Of a stretch of DNA of 64,000 bases, positions 45,446 to 53,574 are shown one piece after another. Position 1 is the stretch's first letter, and every line of letters begins with the position of its first letter. The position numbers were made by a program, and so were the translations under genes. Source of the DNA: an uncultured Roseicyclus sp. (lineage in GTDB: Bacteria > Pseudomonadota > Alphaproteobacteria > Rhodobacterales > Rhodobacteraceae). The notes under the pieces were generated by a model. That model ran no database searches. It was given only the letters and a program-made list of their open reading frames with translations, and had not been told where the DNA came from. The stretch covers positions 372,001 to 436,000 of the forward strand of contig CANLLF010000003.1 in assembly GCA_947491935.1 (NCBI GenBank), given 5' to 3'.

Positions 45446-45852
45446 GGGGGGGGTATCAAGGTTGATAACCCAAGTTAAACCCCTGCCGTAAAACAACAAT
45501 CGCGTTCTCGTTAACCTTCGGGTAACCATGATACGCGGAAGCGGGAGCGTGGTTCCGGTTGTGAATGGCGGTGCCGCCGCACGAAATGTCCGGCTATGGC
45601 CACTCTGACGCCTCGTGTCCGCGCGATGGCCTGCGGCACCGCCCCGTTACACAACCCGCGGCACGTGGCGTCTGGCCGGGTCGGGCAGGGCTTGATCCGC
45701 TGACGGGCGAAAATCAGGTTTGGGTCTGCCGCACCCGACCGCGTCGCCGGGCTCCGTAAAATCCGCCGCATAATTTGCGGCCTCAACAATACATACTTAA
45801 GCCCTTTGGCGGTTTGTCTGTCGCACGCAACGGCGAGGGACGAGGCCGAGAC
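45446..45852. promoter_or_regulatory. Promoter region of the GGDEF-EAL gene, with hairpins and a CtrA-like box
   Basis: GGGTATCAA and TTGATAACCC (45456-45475) form a hairpin just after the hydratase stop, so a terminator is likely. TTAA-N7-GTAAC at 45511-45526 differs by one base from the CtrA box TTAA-N7-TTAAC and also makes a small UUCG-loop hairpin. The rest holds no gene. Confidence 0.4.
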
Positions 45853-47469
45853 ATGACGCATCTTTTGCCTGGAAAACGACAGTGGATGTCGAAGCTGCTG
45901 TCGGGGCGGGCGATTTTCTTCATCTCCGCAATCATCACATGGCCGTTCCTGAGTGAATTCGAATTGTTCGAAAAATTCTATGAGTTCAGTCGCGCCCATG
46001 AAGACTGGGATCTTGATGAATTCGCGCTGTTGCTCATCAACCTCTCGATTGCCTTGACGGTGTCGAGCTGGCACCAGTCTCACCGGCTCAAGAGACTTGT
46101 CGCGGAACGGGAATTCGAGCGCCAACGGGCCGAAAAGAATGCCCTGTACGATCCCCTGACCGGCCTGATCAACCGCAGGGCGTTCTCGGCCATTCTTGAT
46201 GAGACCGGCCCGAACCTACCGGGTCAAAATCAGCGCTACATCGCCATGATGGACCTGGACAAGTTTAAGCCGATCAATGACCTCCACGGCCACGCGATGG
46301 GGGACAAGACCCTTGTGGGTGTTGCCCAACGGCTGGAAGCGGAGATCGGGTCGGACGGAGTTGTGGCGCGGCTTGGCGGGGACGAGTTCGCGGTGATGTT
46401 CGCCCCGACGGTCAGTTCGGAACAGGCGGAACGGATCGCGCGGCGTGTGGTGCACAGCATTGGACAGGCCTTCGACTTTGACGGTGTCCAAATGCGTATC
46501 GGATGTAGCATCGGATTGGCGCAGTGGACGCCCGAGGGGACCAGTTCGGACGCCTTGGGGCATGCGGACCGCGCGCTGTATTCGGCCAAGAGCCAGGGCA
46601 GGAATCAGTTTGCGTGGTACGATGCGGATCTGGACCGCGAATCCATTGCGCGGGCCGAGATCGAATCCGACCTCAGAGCGGCCATCGAGAATCAGGAAAT
46701 CCAGCCGTTCTTTCAACCCATCGTTGATATCGAGACGAATATGTTGACGGGGTTTGAGGTACTGGCGCGGTGGACCCACGCCCGCCATGGACAAATCCCG
46801 CCAGCGGTGTTCATCGAAATCGCGGAAGACAGCGGACAGATCGGAACCCTGGGCCTGAGCCTTTTGAGGCAGGCCTGCACGGCGGCGCGCGGGTGGGACA
46901 GCCGCCTTTCGATTTCCTTCAACGTTTCAGCGCACCAGTTTCACGATCCGAATCTGGTCGACAACATTCGTGAAATCCTGGCGACAAGCGGCCTCAATCC
47001 AAAGCGGATCACGCTGGAAATCACCGAAAGCACCGTCATCGGCGATTTTGACGTTGCCCGCAAAAAGCTGGAGCAACTCAAAGGGATCGGGATTTCCGTA
47101 GCACTTGATGACTTCGGAACCGGTTATTCGAGCCTGGCAAGCCTTCGGCAACTCCCGTTCGACCGGATAAAGATCGACCGCAGCTTTGTGACGAACATCT
47201 CGGCCTTACCGCAAAACCAGAAGATTGTGGCCGGCATAATGTCCCTTGCGACCGGGCTGGAACTGGACGTGACGGCGGAGGGGATCGAGACGACCGAGGA
47301 CCTTGAATTCGTGAAGATGCTGAATTGCACGCTGGGGCAGGGGTTCCTTTTCGAGCAGGCCATTTCGGCCGACGCGGTGTCATGGCTATTGGAAACCGAG
47401 TGGGGTGAACTCCGGCTCAACCCGACCGAGCGGGGCGCCGTGGAGGCGCAGCTCAGCAAGGCCGGTTGA
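45853..47469 (+). CDS. Membrane-bound diguanylate cyclase/phosphodiesterase (GGDEF-EAL)
   Basis: The 538-residue protein has two N-terminal membrane segments (about 15-35 and 58-78), a short coiled linker (LVAEREFERQRAEKNALYDPLTGL), a GGDEF domain with intact RLGGDEFAVMF and no obvious RxxD inhibition site, and an EAL domain with EVLARW in place of EAL. It also has ISFNVSAHQF, LEITES, LDDFGTGYSSL and TAEGIET. Both catalytic cores look mostly complete, though E-V-L is a variation. It would make or break c-di-GMP. I use the ATG at 45853; a TTG at 45775 would extend it. Confidence 0.88.
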   Translation: MTHLLPGKRQWMSKLLSGRAIFFISAIITWPFLSEFELFEKFYEFSRAHEDWDLDEFALLLINLSIALTVSSWHQSHRLKRLVAEREFERQRAEKNALYDPLTGLINRRAFSAILDETGPNLPGQNQRYIAMMDLDKFKPINDLHGHAMGDKTLVGVAQRLEAEIGSDGVVARLGGDEFAVMFAPTVSSEQAERIARRVVHSIGQAFDFDGVQMRIGCSIGLAQWTPEGTSSDALGHADRALYSAKSQGRNQFAWYDADLDRESIARAEIESDLRAAIENQEIQPFFQPIVDIETNMLTGFEVLARWTHARHGQIPPAVFIEIAEDSGQIGTLGLSLLRQACTAARGWDSRLSISFNVSAHQFHDPNLVDNIREILATSGLNPKRITLEITESTVIGDFDVARKKLEQLKGIGISVALDDFGTGYSSLASLRQLPFDRIKIDRSFVTNISALPQNQKIVAGIMSLATGLELDVTAEGIETTEDLEFVKMLNCTLGQGFLFEQAISADAVSWLLETEWGELRLNPTERGAVEAQLSKAG

Positions 47470-47500
47470 TCGGTCCTGTTCCCGTCACTCCCGCGCCCGC

Positions 47501-47528
47501 GCCGGTCTCCCGTGGCGTGGCGACCGGC
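47501..47528. terminator. Hairpin between the convergent GGDEF-EAL and livM genes
   Basis: GCCGGTC and GACCGGC pair perfectly over a 14-base loop, about 30 bases after the GGDEF-EAL stop and 20 bases past the livM stop on the other strand. No T-run, so strength is uncertain. Confidence 0.45.
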
Positions 47529-47548
47529 AGGCTTGCGGATCGGGGCGC

Positions 47549-48859
47549 CTAGCGTTCGGGGATCAGGCCCCTCGGGCTGAAGCGCAGGACCAGCAGCAGG
47601 ATCATGCCCATCGTCAGCAGGCGCATATGGGCCGCGCTGTCGAGCAGGTGTTCGCGGAGCCAGTTGCCGTCGGCCATACCCGCGGTGAGGCCCTGCATCA
47701 GCAGGAGGCCCAGCGGTTCGACCTGCACCCAGAGCCACCAGATCAGGAAGCCGCCCAGAACCGCACCCCAATTGTTGCCGGAGCCGCCGACGATCACCAT
47801 CACCCAGATCAGGAAGGTGAAGCGGAGCGGTTGATAGGTGCCGGGCACCAGCTGACTGTCGAGGGTTGTCATCATCGCGCCCGCCACGCCGCAGACGGCG
47901 GAACCGAGGATGAAGATCTGCAAGTGCCGCGATTTGACGTCCTTGCCCATGGCGGCGGCGGAGACCTCGTTATCGCGGATCGCGCGCATCATGCGGCCCC
48001 AGGGCGAGTTCCACGCCTTTTCGCTGAGCCAGATCAGGAGGCCGAGGACGAGGATGAAGAGCGCGGCGTAGAGGAGTTTGACGGTGATCGTGGAGGCCGT
48101 CACGGGGTCGGCGCCGATATTGCTGACGAGGCCCAGGAAGCGTTCGCTTTCCTGCAGGTCGACCTCGTAGGGGACGGGGCGGTCGATGCCGGTGACGTTC
48201 TTGACGCCGCGGGCGAGCCAATCCTCGTTCTTCAGGACTGCGATGATGATCTCGGCGATGCCGAGGGTCGCGATGGCGAGGTAATCGGAGCGCAGGCCCA
48301 GGGCCGTCTTGCCGATGATCCAGGCGGCCCCGGCGGCCAGGAGGCCCCCAACGGGCCAGGCCAGAAGGATCGGCAGGCCCAGGCCGCCGAGGAACCCGGT
48401 GGAGGCGGGGTTGATCGCCTCCACGGCCTCGGCGCCGGTATCGAAGACCCGGCGGAAGAGGGTGAAGCCGATCAGCAGCACGACAAGCATGACGAGGCCC
48501 CTGAGGCGGCCTTTGGGCATGGCGTTCCACAACAAGATGGCGCCGACGATGGTGAGCGCGCCGAGGACGAGGCCGAGGATCACCTGCAGGCCACCCGCGC
48601 TCCACGCCTCGGGCACCGGCTCGACCGAGACCAGCACGGTGGCGAGGCCGCCGAGGGCCACAAACCCCATGACGCCCACATTGAAGAGGCCGGCGTACCC
48701 CCATTGCATGTTCACGCCGAGCGCCATGATCGCGGAGACCAGCCCCATGTTGAAGATGGTGAGCGCCGTGTTCCACGATTGCACAAAGCCGGTGCCGACA
48801 AAGAGGATCGCGACGAGGCCGAAAAGCATCAGGATCTTGGGATCGAAGCCGCGAGTCAT
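47549..48859 (-). CDS. livM: Branched-chain amino acid-type ABC permease LivM
   Basis: The 436-residue membrane protein has about ten spans and the LivM signatures MQWGYAGLFNVGVMGFVALGG, ALGLRSDYLAIATLGIAEII and AIRDNEVSAAAMGKDVKSRHLQIFILGSAVCGVAGAMM. It is longer than E. coli LivM by an N-terminal insert. It is the last gene of the Liv operon and overlaps livH by 4 bases. Confidence 0.93.
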   Translation of the reverse strand: MTRGFDPKILMLFGLVAILFVGTGFVQSWNTALTIFNMGLVSAIMALGVNMQWGYAGLFNVGVMGFVALGGLATVLVSVEPVPEAWSAGGLQVILGLVLGALTIVGAILLWNAMPKGRLRGLVMLVVLLIGFTLFRRVFDTGAEAVEAINPASTGFLGGLGLPILLAWPVGGLLAAGAAWIIGKTALGLRSDYLAIATLGIAEIIIAVLKNEDWLARGVKNVTGIDRPVPYEVDLQESERFLGLVSNIGADPVTASTITVKLLYAALFILVLGLLIWLSEKAWNSPWGRMMRAIRDNEVSAAAMGKDVKSRHLQIFILGSAVCGVAGAMMTTLDSQLVPGTYQPLRFTFLIWVMVIVGGSGNNWGAVLGGFLIWWLWVQVEPLGLLLMQGLTAGMADGNWLREHLLDSAAHMRLLTMGMILLLVLRFSPRGLIPER

Positions 48860-49866
48860 ACCGATTTCCCCTTCATGATGCCGGTGGGTTTGAAGAGCAG
48901 CACGATCAGCAGGATGCCGAAGGAGACGGCGAATTTGTAATCGGTGCTAAGGAGTTGCAGGAGCCCATCGGGTTGCCACTCCGTCGGCCCCAGATAGCCC
49001 ACAACCTTGCGGAAGGCGTAGGTGACGCCAACCTCGGAAAACGCGATGAGGAAGCCGCCGAGGATCGCGCCGAGCGGGTTGCCCAGGCCGCCCACGATGG
49101 CCGAGGCGAAGATTGGCAGGAGGAGCTGGAAGTAAGTGAAGGGCTTGAAGCTCTTGTCGAGGCCGTAGAGGACGCCTGCCGTGGTGGCCAGCGCCGCCAC
49201 GATGATCCAGGTGATCAGGACAACCCGTTCGGGGTTGATGCCCGAGAGCAGGGCCAGATCCTCGTTGTCGGAAAAGGCGCGCATCGATTTGCCGGTGCGG
49301 GTGCGGTTGAGGAACCAGAAGAGCAGGATCACGGCGATCATCGCCACCACGATGGTGATGCCCTGGGTGGTGCGGAAGGCGAGCCCCTCGTCGAGGCCCG
49401 TCATGTCGCGGAAGGTGCGCGCGCTGATGATGAACCGTTCGCCATCGGCAAAGCGCTGATCATCGACGCCGATGAAGAACCGCACGATGCCGTTCATGAT
49501 GAACATCACGCCGAGCGACGCGATCACGAAGATCACCGGCTTGGCCTTTTGCTGGCGGTAGAAGCGGTAGATCGTGCGGTCCGTGCCGATCACCAGAAGC
49601 GCGGTGGCGGCGATCCCCAGCGGCAGGGCCAGAAGCGCCGTGGGCAGGATCCCGAAGGTGATGCCCGCCGCCTGCAGGCCCCAGGTGGCGAAGATGGTGA
49701 CCATGGTGCCAAACGCCATCGTGTCGCCATGGGCGAAGTTGGAAAACCGCAAGATGCCGTAGATCAGCGTGACCCCCAGCGCGCCGAGCGCCAGTTGCGC
49801 CCCATAGGCAGTGGCCGGAATGATGACGAAATTCGCCAGCGTAACGAAGGCGTTCAGGACGTCCAC
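48856..49866 (-). CDS. livH: Branched-chain amino acid-type ABC permease LivH
   Basis: The 336-residue protein has about eight spans with GALGVTLIYGILRFSNFAHGD near the front and RAFSDNEDLALLSGINPERVV in the EAA region, then GGLGNPLGAILGGFLIAFSE. The start is the GTG at 49866 (MDVLNAFVTLANF), because GGGGAGAG lies 6 bases upstream; the longer frame from 50052 has no such site. It lies 100 bases after the last small secreted gene. Confidence 0.92.
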   Translation of the reverse strand: MDVLNAFVTLANFVIIPATAYGAQLALGALGVTLIYGILRFSNFAHGDTMAFGTMVTIFATWGLQAAGITFGILPTALLALPLGIAATALLVIGTDRTIYRFYRQQKAKPVIFVIASLGVMFIMNGIVRFFIGVDDQRFADGERFIISARTFRDMTGLDEGLAFRTTQGITIVVAMIAVILLFWFLNRTRTGKSMRAFSDNEDLALLSGINPERVVLITWIIVAALATTAGVLYGLDKSFKPFTYFQLLLPIFASAIVGGLGNPLGAILGGFLIAFSEVGVTYAFRKVVGYLGPTEWQPDGLLQLLSTDYKFAVSFGILLIVLLFKPTGIMKGKSV

Positions 49867-49966
49867 GCAATCTCTCCCCTGTGGTGCTGCGCCTTTTGGC
49901 GGCGCTTGCCGGATTTGTCTAATGATACATCGGTGTAATGACCAGATGCGGATTGGATTTGGGGCC

Positions 49967-50323
49967 TCATAGCGGTGCACATGTGCCGAAAAGGGTGGTG
50001 GTGCGCGCCGGGCCGTCATGGCCGTGGACCGACAGCAGCGCGCGGCCGTCATCGAGGATCGTCAGAAGCTCCCCGATGGCGGCTTCACTGGCCCCGGCAT
50101 AGGCGGCGGGCAGGTGGCCCTGCGGGCTGAGCCTTTGCACGGGGCGGTCGCCTGCGGGGGTGGTGAGGAACAATTGCCCCTCATGGTCGGCGGCGATGAT
50201 ACCGTAGGTATGATCGATGGCGTCACAATCGACATTCTGGCAGCGCACGGTCATCTGGCAGGTCCAGGGCTCGGCGGCGGCGGGCGGGCCGATGACGGCA
50301 AGGGCAAGGGCGATGCGGATCAT
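49967..50323 (-). CDS. Small secreted Cys-pattern protein 5 of the liv operon
   Basis: Not a family I can name. The 118-residue protein has a signal peptide (IALALAVIGPPAAAEP). The mature form begins WTCQMTVRCQNVDC, i.e. C-x5-C-x4-C, and ends LFGTCAPL with the fourth Cys 4 residues before the end. In between are short strand-like pieces (QLFLTTPAGDRPV, ALLSVHGHDG). Four cysteines suggest two disulfides in the periplasm. It overlaps the gene before it by ATGA. The same cysteine plan occurs in four upstream neighbours. Confidence 0.72.
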   Translation of the reverse strand: MIRIALALAVIGPPAAAEPWTCQMTVRCQNVDCDAIDHTYGIIAADHEGQLFLTTPAGDRPVQRLSPQGHLPAAYAGASEAAIGELLTILDDGRALLSVHGHDGPARTTTLFGTCAPL

Positions 50324-50733
50324 GACGCAGCCGCCGCCCGGCAATGATTGCGCATCCACTGGTTCGACAGGGCGGGTTCGGGCGGCCGACCAAGGCGGAT
50401 GGCATCCAGCGTGACGGCACCGTCCGCGGCCTCCGCCGCGGCGGGGATGAGAGCCAGGCCGAGAGACGGGTCGGCCAGATGACGGGCCAGGGCCGCGCCC
50501 TCCTCCCGGGCCAGAAGGACCGGGAAACCGCCCCAATCCGCCGCCGGGTCCCACAGCCAATCCTGCCCGTCGAACATCAGGGTAAAGTCGGGGCCGGAGG
50601 GAAACGGGCGGCAGGTGTCATCGTCGACGCAGATCTCCACCAGGGTGCAGGTCATCCGCGTTGGCAGCGCGTCCTGTGCCGATGCGGCCATGGCGGGCCC
50701 GGCCATCAGGGCGATGGCAAGAAGCGCCCTCAT
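50320..50733 (-). CDS. Small secreted Cys-pattern protein 4 of the liv operon
   Basis: The 137-residue protein has a signal peptide (ALLAIALMAGPAMAASA). The mature N-terminus has MTCTLVEICVDDDTCRPF, i.e. C-x5-C-x5-C, and the last Cys is in NQWMRNHCRAAAAS. DFTLMFDGQDWLWDPAADW is tryptophan-rich. Overlaps both neighbours by 4 bases. It is the most diverged of the set, with a longer C-terminal part. Function unknown. Confidence 0.72.
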   Translation of the reverse strand: MRALLAIALMAGPAMAASAQDALPTRMTCTLVEICVDDDTCRPFPSGPDFTLMFDGQDWLWDPAADWGGFPVLLAREEGAALARHLADPSLGLALIPAAAEAADGAVTLDAIRLGRPPEPALSNQWMRNHCRAAAAS

Positions 50734-51134
50734 TCCGCCACCTCGCACCTGCCGAGGCCCGAGACGACGCGCGTGCCCGCCTGCGGCTGATGGCCCGTCA
50801 CCACGACATCGCCGGTGCTGTCGAAGGTGATCATCTGGCTTGCCTGCGTTTGCGCGTTGCGGAACAGGAGGCTGCGCACGCGGACCTGTTCGACGGCATC
50901 GGCGGGAGGCCGATAATCGGCGATCAACTCATAGTCCGAGGGCAGATCCGCGTTCCACGTCACGCGCCAGCCCTCCGCGCCCTCCACGATATTGATCTGC
51001 TGATTCCAATCGCGGCAGGCGCCGACATCTGGGCAGAGGATGTTGAGCTGGCAGGTCCAGTTGATCTGGGCTTCCTGGGCCGAGGCGAGAAGCGGCGTTG
51101 CAATGGCGAGGGCGGCGAGCAGGGCAGCGCGCAT
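50730..51134 (-). CDS. Small secreted Cys-pattern protein 3 of the liv operon
   Basis: The 134-residue protein has a signal peptide (ALLAALAIATPLLASAQ). The mature form opens INWTCQLNILCPDVGACRDW, C-x5-C-x5-C, and ends GLGRCEVAE. The pieces between are hydrophobic-polar alternating (INIVEGAEGWRVTW, QMITFDSTGDVVVTG), as in a small beta-sheet protein. GGAGG precedes the start. It overlaps the next gene by ATGA. Confidence 0.74.
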   Translation of the reverse strand: MRAALLAALAIATPLLASAQEAQINWTCQLNILCPDVGACRDWNQQINIVEGAEGWRVTWNADLPSDYELIADYRPPADAVEQVRVRSLLFRNAQTQASQMITFDSTGDVVVTGHQPQAGTRVVSGLGRCEVAE

Positions 51135-51143
51135 GGGAACCTC

Positions 51144-51362
51144 CTAGGGTCGGGACAAGCCGGAGTGGCGACCGCTGGAATTGATCGCGGCGGGGTGGCC
51201 CTCCAGCGTGAAATGGCGCGGGTGATGGGCAACGAAGGTGTTGAAAAGTATGATGATTGCCCGGTTCCCGTGGCCAAGCGGCACGACGCTCGGCGCGGAC
51301 ACGGTTTCATCCGCGATCGCGGTGACGGCCCGGAGCAGACGGACGGGCGGCAACGTCTTCAT
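51144..51362 (-). CDS. Small unknown frame between Cys-pattern genes 2 and 3
   Basis: The 72-residue frame starts with ATG overlapping the stop of gene 2 (ATGA) and ends 9 bases before gene 3, so its placement is that of a coupled gene. It has no signal peptide and no cysteine; NRAIIILFNTFVAHHPRHF is the only hydrophobic part. It has no recognisable relatives. Without it there would be a 224-base gap in an operon that is otherwise tightly packed. It could equally be a chance frame or a remnant of a sixth paralogue. Confidence 0.4.
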   Translation of the reverse strand: MKTLPPVRLLRAVTAIADETVSAPSVVPLGHGNRAIIILFNTFVAHHPRHFTLEGHPAAINSSGRHSGLSRP

Positions 51363-51724
51363 GTGCGAGGCTCACAGGTGCCGAAATAGGAGATCGACTG
51401 GATCCGGTCTCCCGGCGCGATGTCGTGCTGCGTCATCACGGCCTCGCCGGCAGGTGTGACGCTCAGAAGGATGGTACTGTCCTGCGCCGTGTCGAACAGG
51501 ACCGAGAGGGCCGGCGGGGTGGTGTTCGACAACGGGGTCCCGAGGATCAGGCCCTCGCCGGTCATGAAACTGAAGCCGCCGCCCGTCACGTCGAAGACAA
51601 AGGGCACGCCGTCATTCGTCTGGCACCCGGTCAGGGGTGAGCAGATGGTGGTGAAGGTGCAATCAAGGCCCGCGCCCAGGGCCGCGCCGGGCAACAGCAG
51701 GGCGAGGCAGAGGGCGCGCATCAT
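51359..51724 (-). CDS. Small secreted Cys-pattern protein 2 of the liv operon
   Basis: The 121-residue protein has a short signal peptide (ALCLALLLPGAALGA). The mature form begins GLDCTFTTICSPLTGCQTND, C-x5-C-x5-C, and ends SYFGTCEPRT, very like protein 5 (LFGTCAPL). ILLSVTPAGEAVMTQHDI is also alike to ALLSVHGHDG of protein 5. Overlap with gene 1 by ATGA. No known function. Confidence 0.74.
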   Translation of the reverse strand: MMRALCLALLLPGAALGAGLDCTFTTICSPLTGCQTNDGVPFVFDVTGGGFSFMTGEGLILGTPLSNTTPPALSVLFDTAQDSTILLSVTPAGEAVMTQHDIAPGDRIQSISYFGTCEPRT

Positions 51725-52161
51725 TGCGGGGTGTCCCAACAGCTCATCACGAAATAGCGGCGCTGCAAGATCGGGTCTGCGTTGTCGGGCGTCGCGGGCT
51801 GCACGAAAAGGGCAAATCGGCGCGCGGGGCCTTCGGGCGGCAGATCTACAAGAAGCGAGCGGCGCGTGTCGACGGGGGCGAGGGGATGGACGGCTTCGAT
51901 ATTGGGGTATCGGTCGATCGGCTCCAGATCCGCTTCGCTTTGCCCCAGGAACGTGTCCGTGCCGTCGAAGCGCAGGAGCAACTCACCTGGGGCGGGAAGA
52001 TCGGCGCAGCCGCCATCGATGCGGCAGGTATCAACGATGATGCATTCTGCCTCGAAAGGCCTTGGGCCGTCGCCCTCATCTCCAATGGCGGCGAAGGCCG
52101 CGCTTCCCAGGACTGCGCAAAGCGCGATGGGCGGAGATCTGGAGAGGACGGCCCGCATCAT
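51721..52161 (-). CDS. Small secreted Cys-pattern protein 1 of the liv operon
   Basis: The 146-residue protein begins with a signal peptide (IALCAVLGSAAFAA). The mature form has FEAECIIVDTCRIDGGCADL, C-x5-C-x5-C, then LLLRFDGTDTFLG, and ends RYFVMSCWDTPQ. It is the first of the set after livF (4-base gap). A role in binding or delivery of the substrate, or in stabilising the LivK-permease contact, is a guess from position only. Confidence 0.74.
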   Translation of the reverse strand: MMRAVLSRSPPIALCAVLGSAAFAAIGDEGDGPRPFEAECIIVDTCRIDGGCADLPAPGELLLRFDGTDTFLGQSEADLEPIDRYPNIEAVHPLAPVDTRRSLLVDLPPEGPARRFALFVQPATPDNADPILQRRYFVMSCWDTPQ

Positions 52162-52165
52162 CCCG

Positions 52166-52999
52166 TTACCCGCCGAGGAAGGATTTGCGCACCTCCGGAT
52201 CGGCCAGAAGCTCCTTGCCGGTGCCGGAATAGGCGTTGCGCCCCTGGACAAGGACGTAGCCCTTATCGGCGATCTCAAGGGCCTGCCGTGCGTTTTGTTC
52301 AACCATTAAAATGGGAATACCGGTTCGTGAGACTTCGATAATCCGGTCGAAGAGTTCGTCCATCACGATGGGGGAGACGCCCGCCGTGGGCTCATCCAGC
52401 ATCAGGACCTTGGGCTGGGTCATCAGCGCGCGGCCCACGGCGACCTGCTGACGCTGCCCGCCCGACAGCTCGCCTGCCGCCTGTTTGCGCTTGTCCCGCA
52501 GGATCGGGAACAGGTCATAGATCTGCTCCATCGTTGCGCGGATATCGTCGCGGCGGATGAACGCGCCCATCTCGAGGTTTTCTTCCACGGTCATGGAGGT
52601 GAAGATATTCGAGGTCTGCGGCACGAAGCCCATGCCCTTGCCGACGCGGGCCTGCGGGGTGAGGGCGGAGATATCCTCGCCATCCAGCACCACGCGGCCT
52701 TCGCGCAGGTTCAGCATCCCGAAGACGGCCTTCATCGCCGTTGATTTGCCCGCGCCGTTCGGGCCTACGATCACCGCGATCTCACCGGGATTCACCGCGA
52801 TGGTGCAGGTGTGCAGGATATCCGCGCCCGAGCCGTAGCCGCCTGTCATCGCCTCACCGATCAGGAAGGCGTCCGCCGCATCGGCGATCTTGGCCTGGCC
52901 ACCGGGCGGCACCGGATAGGCGGTGCTGCCGGGGCGGGGATTGGTGATCGACATGTCCTTGTTGCCGCGGTCGTTCTGGTAGGGGTTTGTGTCGGTCAT
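52166..52999 (-). CDS. livF: Branched-chain amino acid-type ABC ATPase LivF
   Basis: The 277-residue ATPase has Walker A VGPNGAGKSTAM (about 78-90), Q-loop FVPQTSNIFTSMTVEENLEMGAF, signature ELSGGQRQQVAVGRAL and Walker B VLMLDEPTAGVSPIVMDELF. It has an N-terminal extension of about 45 residues (PRPGSTAYPVPPGGQAKIAD) beyond normal LivF. It overlaps the secreted gene before it by ATGA. Confidence 0.93.
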   Translation of the reverse strand: MTDTNPYQNDRGNKDMSITNPRPGSTAYPVPPGGQAKIADAADAFLIGEAMTGGYGSGADILHTCTIAVNPGEIAVIVGPNGAGKSTAMKAVFGMLNLREGRVVLDGEDISALTPQARVGKGMGFVPQTSNIFTSMTVEENLEMGAFIRRDDIRATMEQIYDLFPILRDKRKQAAGELSGGQRQQVAVGRALMTQPKVLMLDEPTAGVSPIVMDELFDRIIEVSRTGIPILMVEQNARQALEIADKGYVLVQGRNAYSGTGKELLADPEVRKSFLGG

Positions 53000-53574
53000 A
53001 AGCTCACCTGAACATTGGACACGAAGCGGTCGTGCAGCGCGCGGTGGCGCGAGGTATAGGTTGTGGCCCCGATATCGAGGGTGACGAATTGCGCGACGGC
53101 GCCGTCGAGCAGCACGATGGAGTTGGAATAGACGATGCCGACCCCGTCGACATTGCCGAAATAAACGAAATTCGGATGGACCTGCCCGTCGATGGTGACG
53201 GAGACGCGGTCCAGGACCAGGATGTCAGGGGCCGGGATGCCTGCGGAATCCGACAGGATTTCAAGTGCTTCGGCCTGTAGCGCGTCGATGGTGAGCCCAT
53301 CGGCCCGGCCTGCGGCTTCGATGATTGCGACGGCCTGAATGGCCTCGGGGGTGACGTAATAGGCCGTCACCTCCGCGTTGTCGGCCTGCGGGGCCAGGGT
53401 GAATTGGGGGGAGGTGCCGCAGAACCGGAACGGGCCCTCCACAAGGGCGCAATCGCGCGGCCCGGCAGGGGCGGGCGTGGCGGCGGTGATGTCCTCGGGT
53501 TTCGGTTGGTCGGGCGCGGTTTGCGCGATGGCGGGCGCGGCCAGTGTCAGGGCCAGCAGCGCGGCGCGGATCAC
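52996..53574 (-). CDS. Secreted protein between livG and livF
   Basis: I do not recognise the family. The 192-residue protein has a signal peptide (ALLALTLAAPAIAQT), a Pro/Ala/Thr linker (PKPEDITAATPAPAG), a cysteine pair DCALVEGPFRFCG and a well-formed domain (QFTLAPQADNAEVTAYYVTP, then ALEILSDSAGI, VSVTIDGQVHPNFVYFGNVD). It overlaps livG and livF by ATGA on each side, so it must be made with the two ATPases although it goes to the periplasm. Its cysteines differ from those of the five small proteins. Confidence 0.78.
   Translation of the reverse strand: MIRAALLALTLAAPAIAQTAPDQPKPEDITAATPAPAGPRDCALVEGPFRFCGTSPQFTLAPQADNAEVTAYYVTPEAIQAVAIIEAAGRADGLTIDALQAEALEILSDSAGIPAPDILVLDRVSVTIDGQVHPNFVYFGNVDGVGIVYSNSIVLLDGAVAQFVTLDIGATTYTSRHRALHDRFVSNVQVSL

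Noticed and set aside
47405-49938. Two long Glu/Asp/Gly-rich plus-strand frames opposite livM and livH
   Set aside because: They have low-complexity composition typical of the antisense of GC-rich membrane genes, no ribosome sites, and the minus-strand frames match LivM and LivH closely.
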